A DNA stretch of 42,042 nucleotides, taken from assembly GCA_029012445.1 (NCBI GenBank), contig JAQXMC010000017.1, positions 1-42,042 on the forward strand. Direction: 5' to 3'. Of the stretch, positions 34,402 to 42,006 are shown in pieces (position 1 is the first letter of the stretch; each line of letters begins with the position of its first letter). Position numbers and translations under genes: made by a program. The DNA comes from Oscillospiraceae bacterium. Its GTDB lineage: Bacteria; Bacillota; Clostridia; Oscillospirales; Acutalibacteraceae. The notes under the pieces were generated by a model that saw only the letters and a program-made list of their open reading frames with translations, ran no database searches and was not told the DNA's origin.

Positions 34402-34431
34402 TATTTTTGCCGTACGCAGCGGGTTTTATAC
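34402..34431 (-). promoter_or_regulatory. Candidate sigma-F-type promoter of the SpoIIQ-like gene
   Basis: On the minus strand GTATA (34431-34427), 15 bp, then GGCAAAAATA (34411-34402). The latter fits the GGnnAnAnTw -10 of forespore sigma-F; the spacing is one base short of the usual. It is about 30 nt before the start codon. Confidence 0.4.
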
Positions 34432-34458
34432 ACCGGATAAATAATTCGCTTTTGGGCA

Positions 34459-34648
34459 GAAAAAATCTTCGAGCAATGGATACCCGAAGATTTTTTCCAA
34501 AAATATGAGGGGATTAGGCAATACAGCGGTCTGAACAAACCATAAAAAAACTAACAAAAAAATCCGTATTGCCTGAGGAGGAGTGTACAACAAAGGTTGC
34601 GGTCCCTTTCTTGTACAATTGCATGATACCCTAATACTTTGTTTTTGC
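34459..34648 (-). ncRNA. Candidate structured RNA ending in a perfect terminator
   Basis: On the minus strand a run of paired elements is seen. TGTACAA-AAAGG pairs with CCTTT-TTGTACA (34617-34583). GGCAATAC (34574-34567) pairs with GTATTGCC (34525-34518), enclosing a GGTTT/AGACC hairpin. ATTAGG/CCTAAT can close both. A perfect 12-bp terminator with T6 follows (34496-34460). A TTGACA at 34678-34673 with a weak TATTCA 16 bp on could start it. The SpoIIQ-like gene has its own promoter beyond the terminator, so this is probably an independent RNA of about 190 nt. No family was recognised. Confidence 0.4.
34460..34496 (-). terminator. Terminator of the candidate RNA
   Basis: AAAAAATCTTCG and CGAAGATTTTTT form a perfect 12-bp stem around a 13-nt loop. 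T tracts exist on both strands, but only the minus strand has a plausible upstream transcript. Confidence 0.75.
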
Positions 34649-34763
34649 AGTGAATAAAAAGTTAAAACACTTTGTCAAAATTATAATAAAGCTGTCACAA
34701 AATCCGGAAATTGCAAAAGCGGAAAATTATGCCAGAAATTTTTGAAAAATTCACAATTTTTGA

Positions 34764-34777
34764 CAAACAAATGTTTG
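34764..34777 (+). promoter_or_regulatory. LexA operator (SOS box) of lexA
   Basis: CAAACAAATGTTTG has perfect CAAACA/TGTTTG arms and fits the Firmicute box CGAACRNRYGTTYG at 13 of 14 positions. It overlaps the -35 hexamer of the lexA promoter, as expected for autorepression. Confidence 0.75.
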
Positions 34778-34803
34778 CTTTTTTCAAAACGATGTGTTAT
34801 AAT
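34775..34803 (+). promoter_or_regulatory. lexA promoter
   Basis: TTGCTT (34775-34780), 17 bp, TATAAT (34798-34803), 53 nt before the lexA start. The -35 lies in the right arm of the LexA operator. Confidence 0.7.
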
Positions 34804-34856
34804 AGCGATATGAAAATGAGAAAGCATACCGTAATAAGGATAACGGAGGGAAATAT

Positions 34857-35450
34857 ATGCAGGATCTTAGCGATAATCAGATAAGGATATTGGACTTTTT
34901 GAAAGAAAGACTTTCGGTCACGAATGTTCCGCCTTCAGTCAGAGAAATAGGCTCTGCGGTCGGCTTAAAATCAACATCGTCTGTTCAGAACAACCTTGAT
35001 GTTCTTGAAGAAAAGGGCTATATTCAGCGTGATCCGATGTTAAAGCGTTCGATAAGAATAATGGGCCAGGCTGAAAATGTTCACCATGTTCCGCTCCTTG
35101 GCACTATCACCGCCGGCGCCCCTATCCTTGCCGTTGAGCAGATCGAGGGATATTTGCCTTATTCCGGTTATGTTTCGAGCGATAAGCCTCTTTTTGCGCT
35201 GAGAGTCAAGGGCGAAAGCATGATAAACGCCGGAATATTTGACGGAGATATAATTTTCGCCGAGCAAACTCCCGTCGCAAGAAACGGCGAAATGGTCGTT
35301 GCTCTGATAGGCGACGAGGCAACAGTCAAAACCTTCTATAAAGAAAACGGTCACTTCCGACTTCAGCCGGAGAACGACACCTATGACCCGATAATAGTCA
35401 ACGAGGTTTCGATTTTGGGCAAGGTCGTTGCCGTCCTGAGATATCTTTAA
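34857..35450 (+). CDS. lexA: SOS response repressor LexA
   Basis: 197 aa. The N-terminal winged helix (1-65) has PPSVREIGSAVGLKSTSSVQ as recognition region. The S24 peptidase domain has the Ala86-Gly87 self-cleavage site (ITAGAPI), catalytic Ser121 (KGESM) and Lys158 (TVKTFY). RecA filaments trigger autocleavage, which derepresses DNA-repair genes. GGAGGG lies 8 nt before the ATG. Monocistronic, with its own operator and terminator. Confidence 0.96.
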   Translation: MQDLSDNQIRILDFLKERLSVTNVPPSVREIGSAVGLKSTSSVQNNLDVLEEKGYIQRDPMLKRSIRIMGQAENVHHVPLLGTITAGAPILAVEQIEGYLPYSGYVSSDKPLFALRVKGESMINAGIFDGDIIFAEQTPVARNGEMVVALIGDEATVKTFYKENGHFRLQPENDTYDPIIVNEVSILGKVVAVLRYL

Positions 35451-35495
35451 AACTCACAGTTCAGCGGTTTGTTTTCTTTCAACAATAAAGTATTT

Positions 35496-35522
35496 TGCGC
35501 AGCTTCGGCTGCGCATTTTTTA
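35496..35522 (+). terminator. lexA terminator
   Basis: TGCGCAGC pairs with GCTGCGCA across a TTCG tetraloop, followed by TTTTTT. Confidence 0.9.
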
Positions 35523-35533
35523 TAACCACAGGA

Positions 35534-35621
35534 GATGAGCCTTTATAGGCTGAGGATTCCATCACGGTTTTCAGAGGCGGTCACAATCCGTCGCTGAAGA
35601 TCAAAGGAGTTGCACCTCATC
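35534..35621. other. Unexplained structured intergenic block
   Basis: The 414-nt gap between the lexA terminator and iscR contains no gene I can support. Its first part can fold as a multi-branch structure: GATGAG (35534-35539) with CTCATC (35616-35621) enclosing AGCCT/AGGCT (35538-35551) and TTCAG/CTGAA (35570-35598). Further on, CGGCGAAA and TTTCGCCG (about 35773-35799) form another hairpin. Strand and function are unknown; it could be a transposon remnant. Confidence 0.25.
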
Positions 35622-35880
35622 ATGCTTGAATGACGGGGCGTGCGCTTTTATAGAAACCAACCTGAAATATCTTATAGCATATATGATGAAACTTCAATTC
35701 GATTAAAAGCCGGTATCTGATCACAGATTTGTTCGCTGAATTCTGATTTAAACGGTGATATTCTTGCTTTCCGGCGAAAGTTTTTTCTTTTTTCGCCGAA
35801 AAAAGAGATGCGTTGTAACATTTCTCCAAAAAATCCCAGTATTTCAGTAAGATTTTCTACATAAAATAATTCATATAAAC

Positions 35881-35909
35881 TTGCTGTGAATTAAAAAGTG
35901 TGATATTAT
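35881..35909 (+). promoter_or_regulatory. Promoter of the isc operon
   Basis: TTGCTG (35881-35886), 17 bp, TATTAT (35904-35909), with a TGA extension before the -10. It ends 27 nt before the iscR start, where IscR itself would be expected to bind. Confidence 0.65.
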
Positions 35910-35936
35910 ATAACCGAAGCAACGGGAGGTGAGCGC

Positions 35937-36371
35937 TTGAAGATATCGACAAAAGGTAGATACGGCCTGAGAATCATGATCGACCTTGCGGTTCATGCGG
36001 ACGGCTGCTGTGTTTCAATAAAGGACATCGCCGAAAGAGAAGAGCTTTCAGACAAATATCTTGAACAGATAATCAATCTTCTCAGCAAAGGCGGACTTGT
36101 CAGAAGCGTCCGGGGCGCCAAGGGCGGATATCTTCTCACAAGGCCGCCCGAAGATATCACGGTTGAAGATATTCTTATCGCAACCGAGGGCAGTCTCGCA
36201 CCGGTTGCCTGCGCTGCGGACAGCGAAAAATGCGAAAAGTTCTGCGACTGCGCGACAAGCGTGATATGGTCCGAGATATATAAAGCTATCGTCGGGGTGG
36301 TCAGAAACATAACCCTGAAAGACCTCGCCGAACGAACAAACAGCGGCGCGTGCGGAACCTGCAACGCCTGA
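35937..36371 (+). CDS. iscR: Rrf2-family transcriptional regulator IscR
   Basis: Fe-S-sensing repressor of the isc operon, 144 aa. The winged helix has KGRYGLRIMIDLA, IAEREELSDKYLEQI and VRGAKGGYLL. Cluster ligand candidates are Cys92, Cys99, Cys103 and Cys105 (ACAADSEKCEKFCDC). Two more Cys lie at the C-terminus (CGTC). The start codon is TTG at 35937, with GGGAGGTGA 4 nt upstream; a TTG limits expression of the regulator. It leads iscS and iscU. Confidence 0.92.
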   Translation: MKISTKGRYGLRIMIDLAVHADGCCVSIKDIAEREELSDKYLEQIINLLSKGGLVRSVRGAKGGYLLTRPPEDITVEDILIATEGSLAPVACAADSEKCEKFCDCATSVIWSEIYKAIVGVVRNITLKDLAERTNSGACGTCNA

Positions 36372-36440
36372 CAGGCGGAAAATAAGCAGTGATTTCGGGC
36401 GTACCCGATAAAAAAGTCAATTTTGAAAGGAATGAAATAT

Positions 36441-37628
36441 ATGAGATTTGTTTATGCTGACAATGCGGCAACAACGGCGGTTTCGCCGAAAGTGGTGGAA
36501 GCTATGCTCCCTTATATGACAAAAGAATACGGAAATCCGTCGAGCCTTTATGCCTTCGGTCAGACAGCTCACAGAGCGATCGAAAAGGCGAGAGCTCAGG
36601 TCGCCGGCGTTCTGAATTGCGCCCCTGAGGAGATCTATTTCACTTCAGGCGGCTCAGAGGCCGATAACTGGGCAATAAGAGGCGCCGCTCTTTTGGGCGC
36701 AAAGAAGGGCAAAAAACATATTATCACATCAAAAATCGAGCATCACGCCGTCCTTCACACACTGGCCAAGCTCGAAAAAGAGGGTTTCACGGTCACTTAT
36801 CTTGATGTTTATGAAAACGGCATAGTCAGAGTTGAGGATGTCAGAAACGCCATCACTGACGACACCTGTCTCGTGACTATCATGTACGCCAACAACGAGA
36901 TCGGCACTATACAGCCGATAAAGGAGATCGGCGCTGTGTGCAGGGAAAAGGGCGTCCTTTTCCACACGGACGCCGTTCAGGCAGTCGGTCATGTCAGAAT
37001 AGATGTTAAAGCGGAAAACATAGATATGCTTTCGCTTTCAGGCCACAAGTTCCACGCCGTCAAGGGAACAGGCGCGCTTTATTGCCGCAAGGGGATTCGC
37101 TTTGAAAACCTTATTGAGGGCGGCGCTCAGGAAAAGGGCAGAAGAGCGGGAACAGAGAATGTTCCCGGAATCGTCGGACTCGGCGTTGCAATAACCGATA
37201 TGGTCGAGCATATCGACGAGAATGCGAAAAAAGTCTCGGCTCTTCGGGACAAGCTTTTTGAGGGAGCGAGCAAGATCAGTCACTCGAGAATAAACGGCGA
37301 TCTGGAGCATCGGCTTCCCGGCAATTTCAGCATGTGCTTCGAGGGCGTCGAGGGCGAGAGCCTTCTGCTTTATCTTGATGAGCAGGGAGTTTGTGCGTCG
37401 AGCGGCTCAGCCTGCACCTCAGGCTCACTTGATCCGAGCCATGTGCTCCTTGCTATCGGGCTGAAACATGAGGTCGCTCACGGCTCGCTTCGCCTTTCAC
37501 TCGGTGAGCAGAACACAGAAGAAGATGTTGATCATATCCTTGAGGTTCTGCCTAAGATAATCGATAGATTGAGAGAGATGTCACCTCTTTGGGAGCATAT
37601 TATAAATAAAGAAAACGGAAAGGAATAA
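36441..37628 (+). CDS. iscS: Cysteine desulfurase IscS/NifS
   Basis: PLP enzyme that moves sulfur from cysteine to IscU, 395 aa. The N-terminal YADNAATT is the family mark. The PLP Lys203 lies in [13 protein letters not shown]; the persulfide Cys325 lies in [27 protein letters not shown] matches group I enzymes. ATG 36441 follows AAAGGA by 9 nt; in-frame ATG 36432 and TTG 36423 are less well placed. iscU begins 6 nt downstream. A Cys318 (GVCASSG) near the active Cys is a common feature. Confidence 0.95.
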   Translation: MRFVYADNAATTAVSPKVVEAMLPYMTKEYGNPSSLYAFGQTAHRAIEKARAQVAGVLNCAPEEIYFTSGGSEADNWAIRGAALLGAKKGKKHIITSKIEHHAVLHTLAKLEKEGFTVTYLDVYENGIVRVEDVRNAITDDTCLVTIMYANNEIGTIQPIKEIGAVCREKGVLFHTDAVQAVGHVRIDVKAENIDMLSLSGHKFHAVKGTGALYCRKGIRFENLIEGGAQEKGRRAGTENVPGIVGLGVAITDMVEHIDENAKKVSALRDKLFEGASKISHSRINGDLEHRLPGNFSMCFEGVEGESLLLYLDEQGVCASSGSACTSGSLDPSHVLLAIGLKHEVAHGSLRLSLGEQNTEEDVDHILEVLPKIIDRLREMSPLWEHIINKENGKE

Positions 37629-37634
37629 TCTGAT

Positions 37635-38069
37635 ATGGAATACAGCGAAAAAGTAATGGAACACTTCTCACATCCGCATAATGTCGGCAAGATTGAGGAC
37701 GCAAACGGTGTCGGTGAGATAGGAAACGCAAAATGCGGAGATATTATGAAAATGTATCTTAAAATAGAAGACGGTATAATTGTTGACGCCAAGTTCAATA
37801 CCTACGGCTGCGCGTCTGCGATAGCAACCTCTTCTATGGCGACTGATATGATAAAAGGCAAGCCGGTCAGCGAAGCGCTCAAGCTGACGAACAAGGCGGT
37901 CGTTGAAGCTCTCGACGGACTTCCGGCAGTCAAGATTCACTGCTCGGTGCTTGCGGAACAGGCAATAAAAGCGGCTCTTGCCGACTATTACAGAAGACAG
38001 GGAATAGATCCCGAGCCGATAGTCGGAAAGATAGACGATGAGCACTATGACCAGTGCCCGATTGGCTGA
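37635..38069 (+). CDS. iscU: Fe-S cluster scaffold IscU/NifU-like
   Basis: 144 aa. Three cluster ligands are present: Cys34 (NAKCGD, with Asp36), Cys59 (TYGCASA) and Cys103 (IHCSVLA). Builds 2Fe-2S and 4Fe-4S clusters with sulfur from IscS. The LPPVK-type HscA-binding motif is replaced by LPAVK, and no hscBA or fdx follows, as in other clostridia. The short C-terminal tail ends DQCPIG. Last gene of the isc operon. Confidence 0.94.
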   Translation: MEYSEKVMEHFSHPHNVGKIEDANGVGEIGNAKCGDIMKMYLKIEDGIIVDAKFNTYGCASAIATSSMATDMIKGKPVSEALKLTNKAVVEALDGLPAVKIHCSVLAEQAIKAALADYYRRQGIDPEPIVGKIDDEHYDQCPIG

Positions 38070-38091
38070 GTATAGACAAAAAGAAAATCGA

Positions 38092-38117
38092 CCGCGCAGG
38101 CATTAAAGCCTGCGCGG
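38092..38117 (+). terminator. Hairpin after iscU
   Basis: CCGCGCAGGC pairs perfectly with GCCTGCGCGG around ATTAAA, 23 nt past the stop. The T tract is poor (CGCTTTAA), so termination may be partial. Confidence 0.5.
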
Positions 38118-38131
38118 CCGCGCTTTAACCG

Positions 38132-38157
38132 AAAAGCCGCTGCCAGAAGGCAGCGGC
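38132..38157 (-). terminator. Terminator of the YhhN-family gene
   Basis: GCCGCTGCC and GGCAGCGGC (38136-38157) around AGAA. On the minus strand TTTT follows, 9 nt after the stop. Confidence 0.7.
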
Positions 38158-38165
38158 AAAACTAT

Positions 38166-38900
38166 TTATATTCCGGGCTGTATGAACAGTATGCTTGTTC
38201 CGAGCAGGACCTGACCGATGAAATATGTCGCTATGTTGAATATCTTGAGCGGTCTGTTCTTTTCCTGACCGCCGAACAGATTCAAAGCGAGCGTGAAATC
38301 CGACATAACAAACATTATCGCGCCGATGCCGACAGTGCAGATAACGCCGATATCGTTGTCGAAGCCCTCAAGGAAGAACCTGATGCAAAGCTGAAGGGCG
38401 GTGACGAGCATTGTTGAAATAGTCACCGCATACAAGGCAACGGGAACGGTCGCAATGCCGAACTTCATCTTCTTCTTGACGGCATAGAGAACAAGGAACA
38501 CGAGAATAACAACTATGGCTATTATCGCTCTGTAATCGAACACTCTTGCCTGCGGCAGCTTTGCTTTCAAGGCCTTGCCGAAGCTGATGATGAAGAAAAT
38601 ATGACCTATCAGAAAGCTAAGAAGACCTATTCCGAAAACGACCTGTTTATCGGTTATCAGATGCAGGAACAGATCGCCCAGGGCGCCGAAAGCCAGACCG
38701 ATTATCATAAATTTTGCATAATCGGTGTAATTGTGGACCCAGATCATGCAGCAAATGCCCGTTACCAAAAACAGACTTGAGCAGACCATTTTGAGCCTGA
38801 ATGATTTCCAGCATTTTTTCGGCCACGAATATTTCAGAAACAGCGGCACGAACACAAATTCGAGCGCAACAGCCAGTGCGTAAATAATTTTGACTAACAT
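38166..38900 (-). CDS. YhhN/TMEM86-family membrane protein (lysoplasmalogenase-like)
   Basis: 244 aa, eight membrane segments. GLAFGALGDLFLHL and GLLSFLIGHIFFIISF carry the conserved GD and GH motifs, and GAIMFVMSDFTLALNLF the C-terminal SD motif of the YhhN family. Characterised members cleave the vinyl-ether bond of lysoplasmalogens. Anaerobic clostridia make plasmalogens, so this role fits, but the activity is not established here. AGGAGG lies 7 nt before the ATG. It follows the serine hydrolase gene by 46 nt. Confidence 0.75.
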   Translation of the reverse strand: MLVKIIYALAVALEFVFVPLFLKYSWPKKCWKSFRLKMVCSSLFLVTGICCMIWVHNYTDYAKFMIIGLAFGALGDLFLHLITDKQVVFGIGLLSFLIGHIFFIISFGKALKAKLPQARVFDYRAIIAIVVILVFLVLYAVKKKMKFGIATVPVALYAVTISTMLVTALQLCIRFFLEGFDNDIGVICTVGIGAIMFVMSDFTLALNLFGGQEKNRPLKIFNIATYFIGQVLLGTSILFIQPGI

Positions 38901-38946
38901 ATTATCCTCCTTTTATCAAAGAGACGGGCAGGAACTCTGCCGCGCT

Positions 38947-40551
38947 TTATTTTATATTGCCGTAGTGCGTCGGATCGGCAAACGGGTTTGCGAGCGGAAT
39001 GACCTTGGTTGCGAGGTTTGCAACCAATTCGGAAGATATAACTCCCTTGACAGAATTCTTGATGTTGTCGAGCATAACGCTTGAGGGCGGCAGGGTTGAG
39101 GGCTCCATTGTGACCTTGTTACCATCCTTGAAGCGGAAGACAAGCCTGCGTTCAGCGACTGTTTCAATCGGTCTTATCTGAACTTCAAGAACATTTTCAC
39201 TGATCCACGAGGCCGTTGCGGCTGTCGTGTATCCGATACCGCCGAGAACTATCTTGTCATAGCGGTATTCGCCGTCCATACCGACGAGTATTGTGTTTGT
39301 TTCGTCGCCTTCTGACCATGTCATGGTCACATCGTTTTCATGGAAACGGAAGCTGACATTTGTGATATTTCCCGCCTTGTCCTTTTCCATAAATACCGAT
39401 GCCAGAGGCAGAACGCTTACGGGCATACCGATTACGGTCAGAACATGAGCTTTTCCGAAAACGAGCTTCTTTCCGTCGATGCTGTTTTCAAGAAAGCTTC
39501 TCGGAGCTTTCGGCAGAGTTTCATAAGGCTTGATAGCGATTTGAACGCCTTCGGCATTCGGGTTATCGTCAATGAATGCTTTCGGGAAGTGATGCCAGAT
39601 TGCCTCTCTGGTCTGGTGTTCGTCTATGTTGCCGCCGTTGACGGCGAGAATAGCGTCGATATCTTCAAAAACGATACCGAACTGAGAGAACATTCCGTCC
39701 GCGCGGTAGGAGTTTTCATAACCGCCGTTTCTCCAGAAGCAGTAGCCGTAGCCGTTCATACCGTCGTAATCGCCGTCGCTTCTGGGGCTGTTATCGGCAA
39801 TTCCCTTTGTGCCCTCAATCGTCCAGTATTCGGGAATTACCTGCTTGCCGTTCCATTTGCCGTGCTGTTTATAGCAAAGCGTGAATTTTGCGAGATCCTC
39901 GAGCTTGAGGAAAAGACCCCAGCCGCCTGCCTCAATTCCTCTCGGGCAGGTCTCCCAATAGGGAACATCAATGCCGAGCGGCTCATAAAGTCTCGGAGTG
40001 AGAAATTCGGTCACGCTCATACCGGTGAGTCTTTGGATCATCGCGCAGAGAACATACATATTTTCGCTTATGTATAAAAATTCGGTGCCGGGTTCAAAAG
40101 CCCACGGCGAATTGACAAAGTCCTGAAGCCATGTGTCCTTCGTTCTGTCGAGCATCGGGCTGACGGATTTGCCGCCCTGCATCGTCAGAAGGTCGAAAAC
40201 ATTTAATTTTTCGAGGTACGCGTCGTACTTAGTCGGGCGAAGCTCGGGGAATACATCGAGAAACTTTGTTTCAAGCGTCATATATCCCTCATCAATCGCA
40301 AAAGCGACAGCGGTCGAAGTGAAGCTTTTGCTGACTGAATACATCATATGGGGAACATTCGGACCGTAAGGAGCTCTGTAAGCCTCGCAGGCGACCTGAC
40401 CGTGTTTGACGACCATAACGCTGTGAAGCTCTATGCCGTTTTCAAGACATTCGTCGATAAAAGCCTGAACTTCCTTTGAATCGACGCCTACCGCTTCGGC
40501 TGATTCAGCTCTCGGAATACCGAGTTGTTTTTATTTGATTGCTGCTTCCAT
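38947..40551 (-). pseudogene. Serine hydrolase, beta-lactamase (class C-like) family, interrupted by in-frame TAA
   Basis: The gene begins with AGGAGG and ATG at 40551, then codons for EAAIK, and TAA at 40533-40531. The same frame resumes with KQLGIPRAESAEAVGVDSKE and runs into the full hydrolase, so codon 7 is a stop inside a conserved N-terminus. After the stop, the first ATG in frame is at 40416, giving 489 aa without a ribosome binding site. Catalytic SVSK (in MMYSVSKSF) and the YIS motif are intact. Members are esterases or peptidases, not necessarily beta-lactamases. A nonsense mutation, a sequencing error or recoding would each explain it. Confidence 0.75.
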
Positions 40552-40581
40552 ATTTTTTCCTCCTATATAATCAAAAGTGAC

Positions 40582-41811
40582 TTAAGACGGCTCGTTTGCC
40601 GACCTTTTCTTTTTCTGCATCTTATATGTGTAGACCTGGCCTGCCGCAAGAGCCGCAGTGACAAGAACGACTGCTGTTATTTTTCCGGCGGAAATCTTCA
40701 GAACTCCTTTTCTTGTGTGATCCTCGTTGCTGACTGAGAGATCGTTGAGAGCGAGAGTCAGAATGTGCTTTGCTTTTGCCAGCGTTTCGTATGACGACAG
40801 AGTAGTCAGCGCTTCTGAGGCCTCTGCTCTTGCGCCAGATATCTCTTTTGCGCTTTTTTCGGAGCAGTTGTTCACATCAAGCTTCTCAACTCTCGCCGTG
40901 AGAGCGATAAGCTCGTTTCTAAGATTTGAAATTCGCCCTATATAGTTGACAAGTGCGGCAATATCGTTGGTTTCGATAACGCTGTAGCCCCGGTCAATAA
41001 GGTCGTTCCATGCGCTTTCGGTGTCCGTTCTCTGACCGCAGAGATCGGGATCATATGTCGCGGCCATAGCTCTGGTGAAGTAGTTATTTTCAGCGAAAGC
41101 CGAGAGCATGGACTTATTGTAGATAACGCCGAACGGATTTTTTGTTCCGAGCATAACTATTCCGCAGCCGGATTTGCTAAGCGTGGTGACATAGCTTCTG
41201 GCGCTGAAAATTATATTCCCCTGATAATATCCAGCAATGCGGCACATTCCGCCGGACAGCGAGATGAATTCCTTTATCTCGCTTTTCGAAGCGTCAGTTC
41301 TCAGAATGACTGAGGAAAGGGCGTCTTTTTCCACAAAATATGAATAAAGCTCTTTGCGATATTCCCAGCCGCCGTCAATAATCAGCGTTTTGTCGAATCT
41401 TTTTGCGGCGTCGATAGCGTCCGCAAGATCGCATAGCGTATTGTCGGACAGTGCGCCGAGACTGTCCGTGATTCGAAGCTCTTTCAGTTGGGCGAGTGTG
41501 AGCGCGCTCACAAGCTGACCTTTATAAGGCGCATAGAGCTTGCCGAGGTCGTTGTCTTCACAGAGAACGAACTGACCGTCAGAAGTCTTTTTAACGCTGA
41601 CGCTGACGCAGTCTGCGCCGATCTCAAATGCGCTTTCGATTGCCCGCTCCGAAAATATGGGATATTCGCCCCAGTTTCCGCCGTGAGACACGCTGATTAT
41701 TTTTCCGTTTTCACCGTAAGGTCTGATTTCGGCCGCAGAAACGCAGAACGAACTTCCGACAAGAACGAGGAGCGACACAGCGGCAATAAGGAATTTCTTA
41801 ATAAATTTCAT
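40582..41811 (-). CDS. Glycerophosphodiester phosphodiesterase-like protein with degenerate active site
   Basis: 409 aa. A signal peptide (cleavage near SSFCVSAAE) precedes a GDPD-like barrel (about 35-290). A helical region follows (about 295-365) and a C-terminal membrane anchor with a basic tail (KMQKKKR). The first catalytic His survives (SHGG, His43). The metal-binding E-x-D after GAD is replaced by Ser70-x-Ser72, and the second His of HD by Glu85 (CEDNDL). So hydrolysis is unlikely, and a ligand-binding role is possible. Upstream gene of the likely operon with the serine hydrolase and the YhhN-family gene. Confidence 0.75.
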   Translation of the reverse strand: MKFIKKFLIAAVSLLVLVGSSFCVSAAEIRPYGENGKIISVSHGGNWGEYPIFSERAIESAFEIGADCVSVSVKKTSDGQFVLCEDNDLGKLYAPYKGQLVSALTLAQLKELRITDSLGALSDNTLCDLADAIDAAKRFDKTLIIDGGWEYRKELYSYFVEKDALSSVILRTDASKSEIKEFISLSGGMCRIAGYYQGNIIFSARSYVTTLSKSGCGIVMLGTKNPFGVIYNKSMLSAFAENNYFTRAMAATYDPDLCGQRTDTESAWNDLIDRGYSVIETNDIAALVNYIGRISNLRNELIALTARVEKLDVNNCSEKSAKEISGARAEASEALTTLSSYETLAKAKHILTLALNDLSVSNEDHTRKGVLKISAGKITAVVLVTAALAAGQVYTYKMQKKKRSANEPS

Positions 41812-41844
41812 TTCTACCTCTAAAAATCATAATAAAGCTATAAA

Positions 41845-41873
41845 ATTATAACACCATTGCTTGAATTATGCAA
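41845..41873 (-). promoter_or_regulatory. Promoter of the GDPD-like operon
   Basis: On the minus strand TTGCAT (41873-41868), 17 bp, TATAAT (41850-41845), 34 nt before the start codon. Confidence 0.7.
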
Positions 41874-41937
41874 TATATTCACACAAAAAAGCTATCTTTA
41901 TAATGTATGTGTTAAAATGATGTGACCCAAAAAGAAA

Positions 41938-42006
41938 GAGAAGTAACTTCAAAATATGGTATAATGAAATTGCTAAACAACATTAACCAAGAAAGAAGTA
42001 CTTCTC
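41938..42006 (+). promoter_or_regulatory. Promoter region of the right-edge gene, flanked by an inverted repeat
   Basis: An extended -10 (TGGTATAAT, -10 at 41960-41965) lies between GAGAAGTAACTTC (41938-41950) and GAAGTACTTCTC (41995-42006). The arms are inverted with one base missing. The right arm ends at the start codon. It could be an operator or a structure hiding the ribosome binding site. Confidence 0.4.

Noticed and set aside
34519..34617. A short minus-strand frame through the structured RNA upstream of the SpoIIQ-like gene
   Set aside because: The frame follows from the base-paired arms; there is no ribosome binding site and paired structure explains the sequence better.
34500..34640. 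Naming the structured RNA as 6S RNA
   Set aside because: Size fits, but I cannot identify the single long rod with a central bubble, so the family is left open.
35620..35829. A 69-codon minus-strand frame between lexA and iscR
   Set aside because: No ribosome binding site, no recognisable motif, and it crosses an inverted repeat.
38947..40416. Calling the serine hydrolase a beta-lactamase resistance gene
   Set aside because: The SVSK fold family is mostly esterases and peptidases, the gene lacks a signal peptide, and it is interrupted.
40582..41811. Calling the GDPD-like gene an active phosphodiesterase (ugpQ/glpQ)
   Set aside because: Three of the four motif residues are missing.
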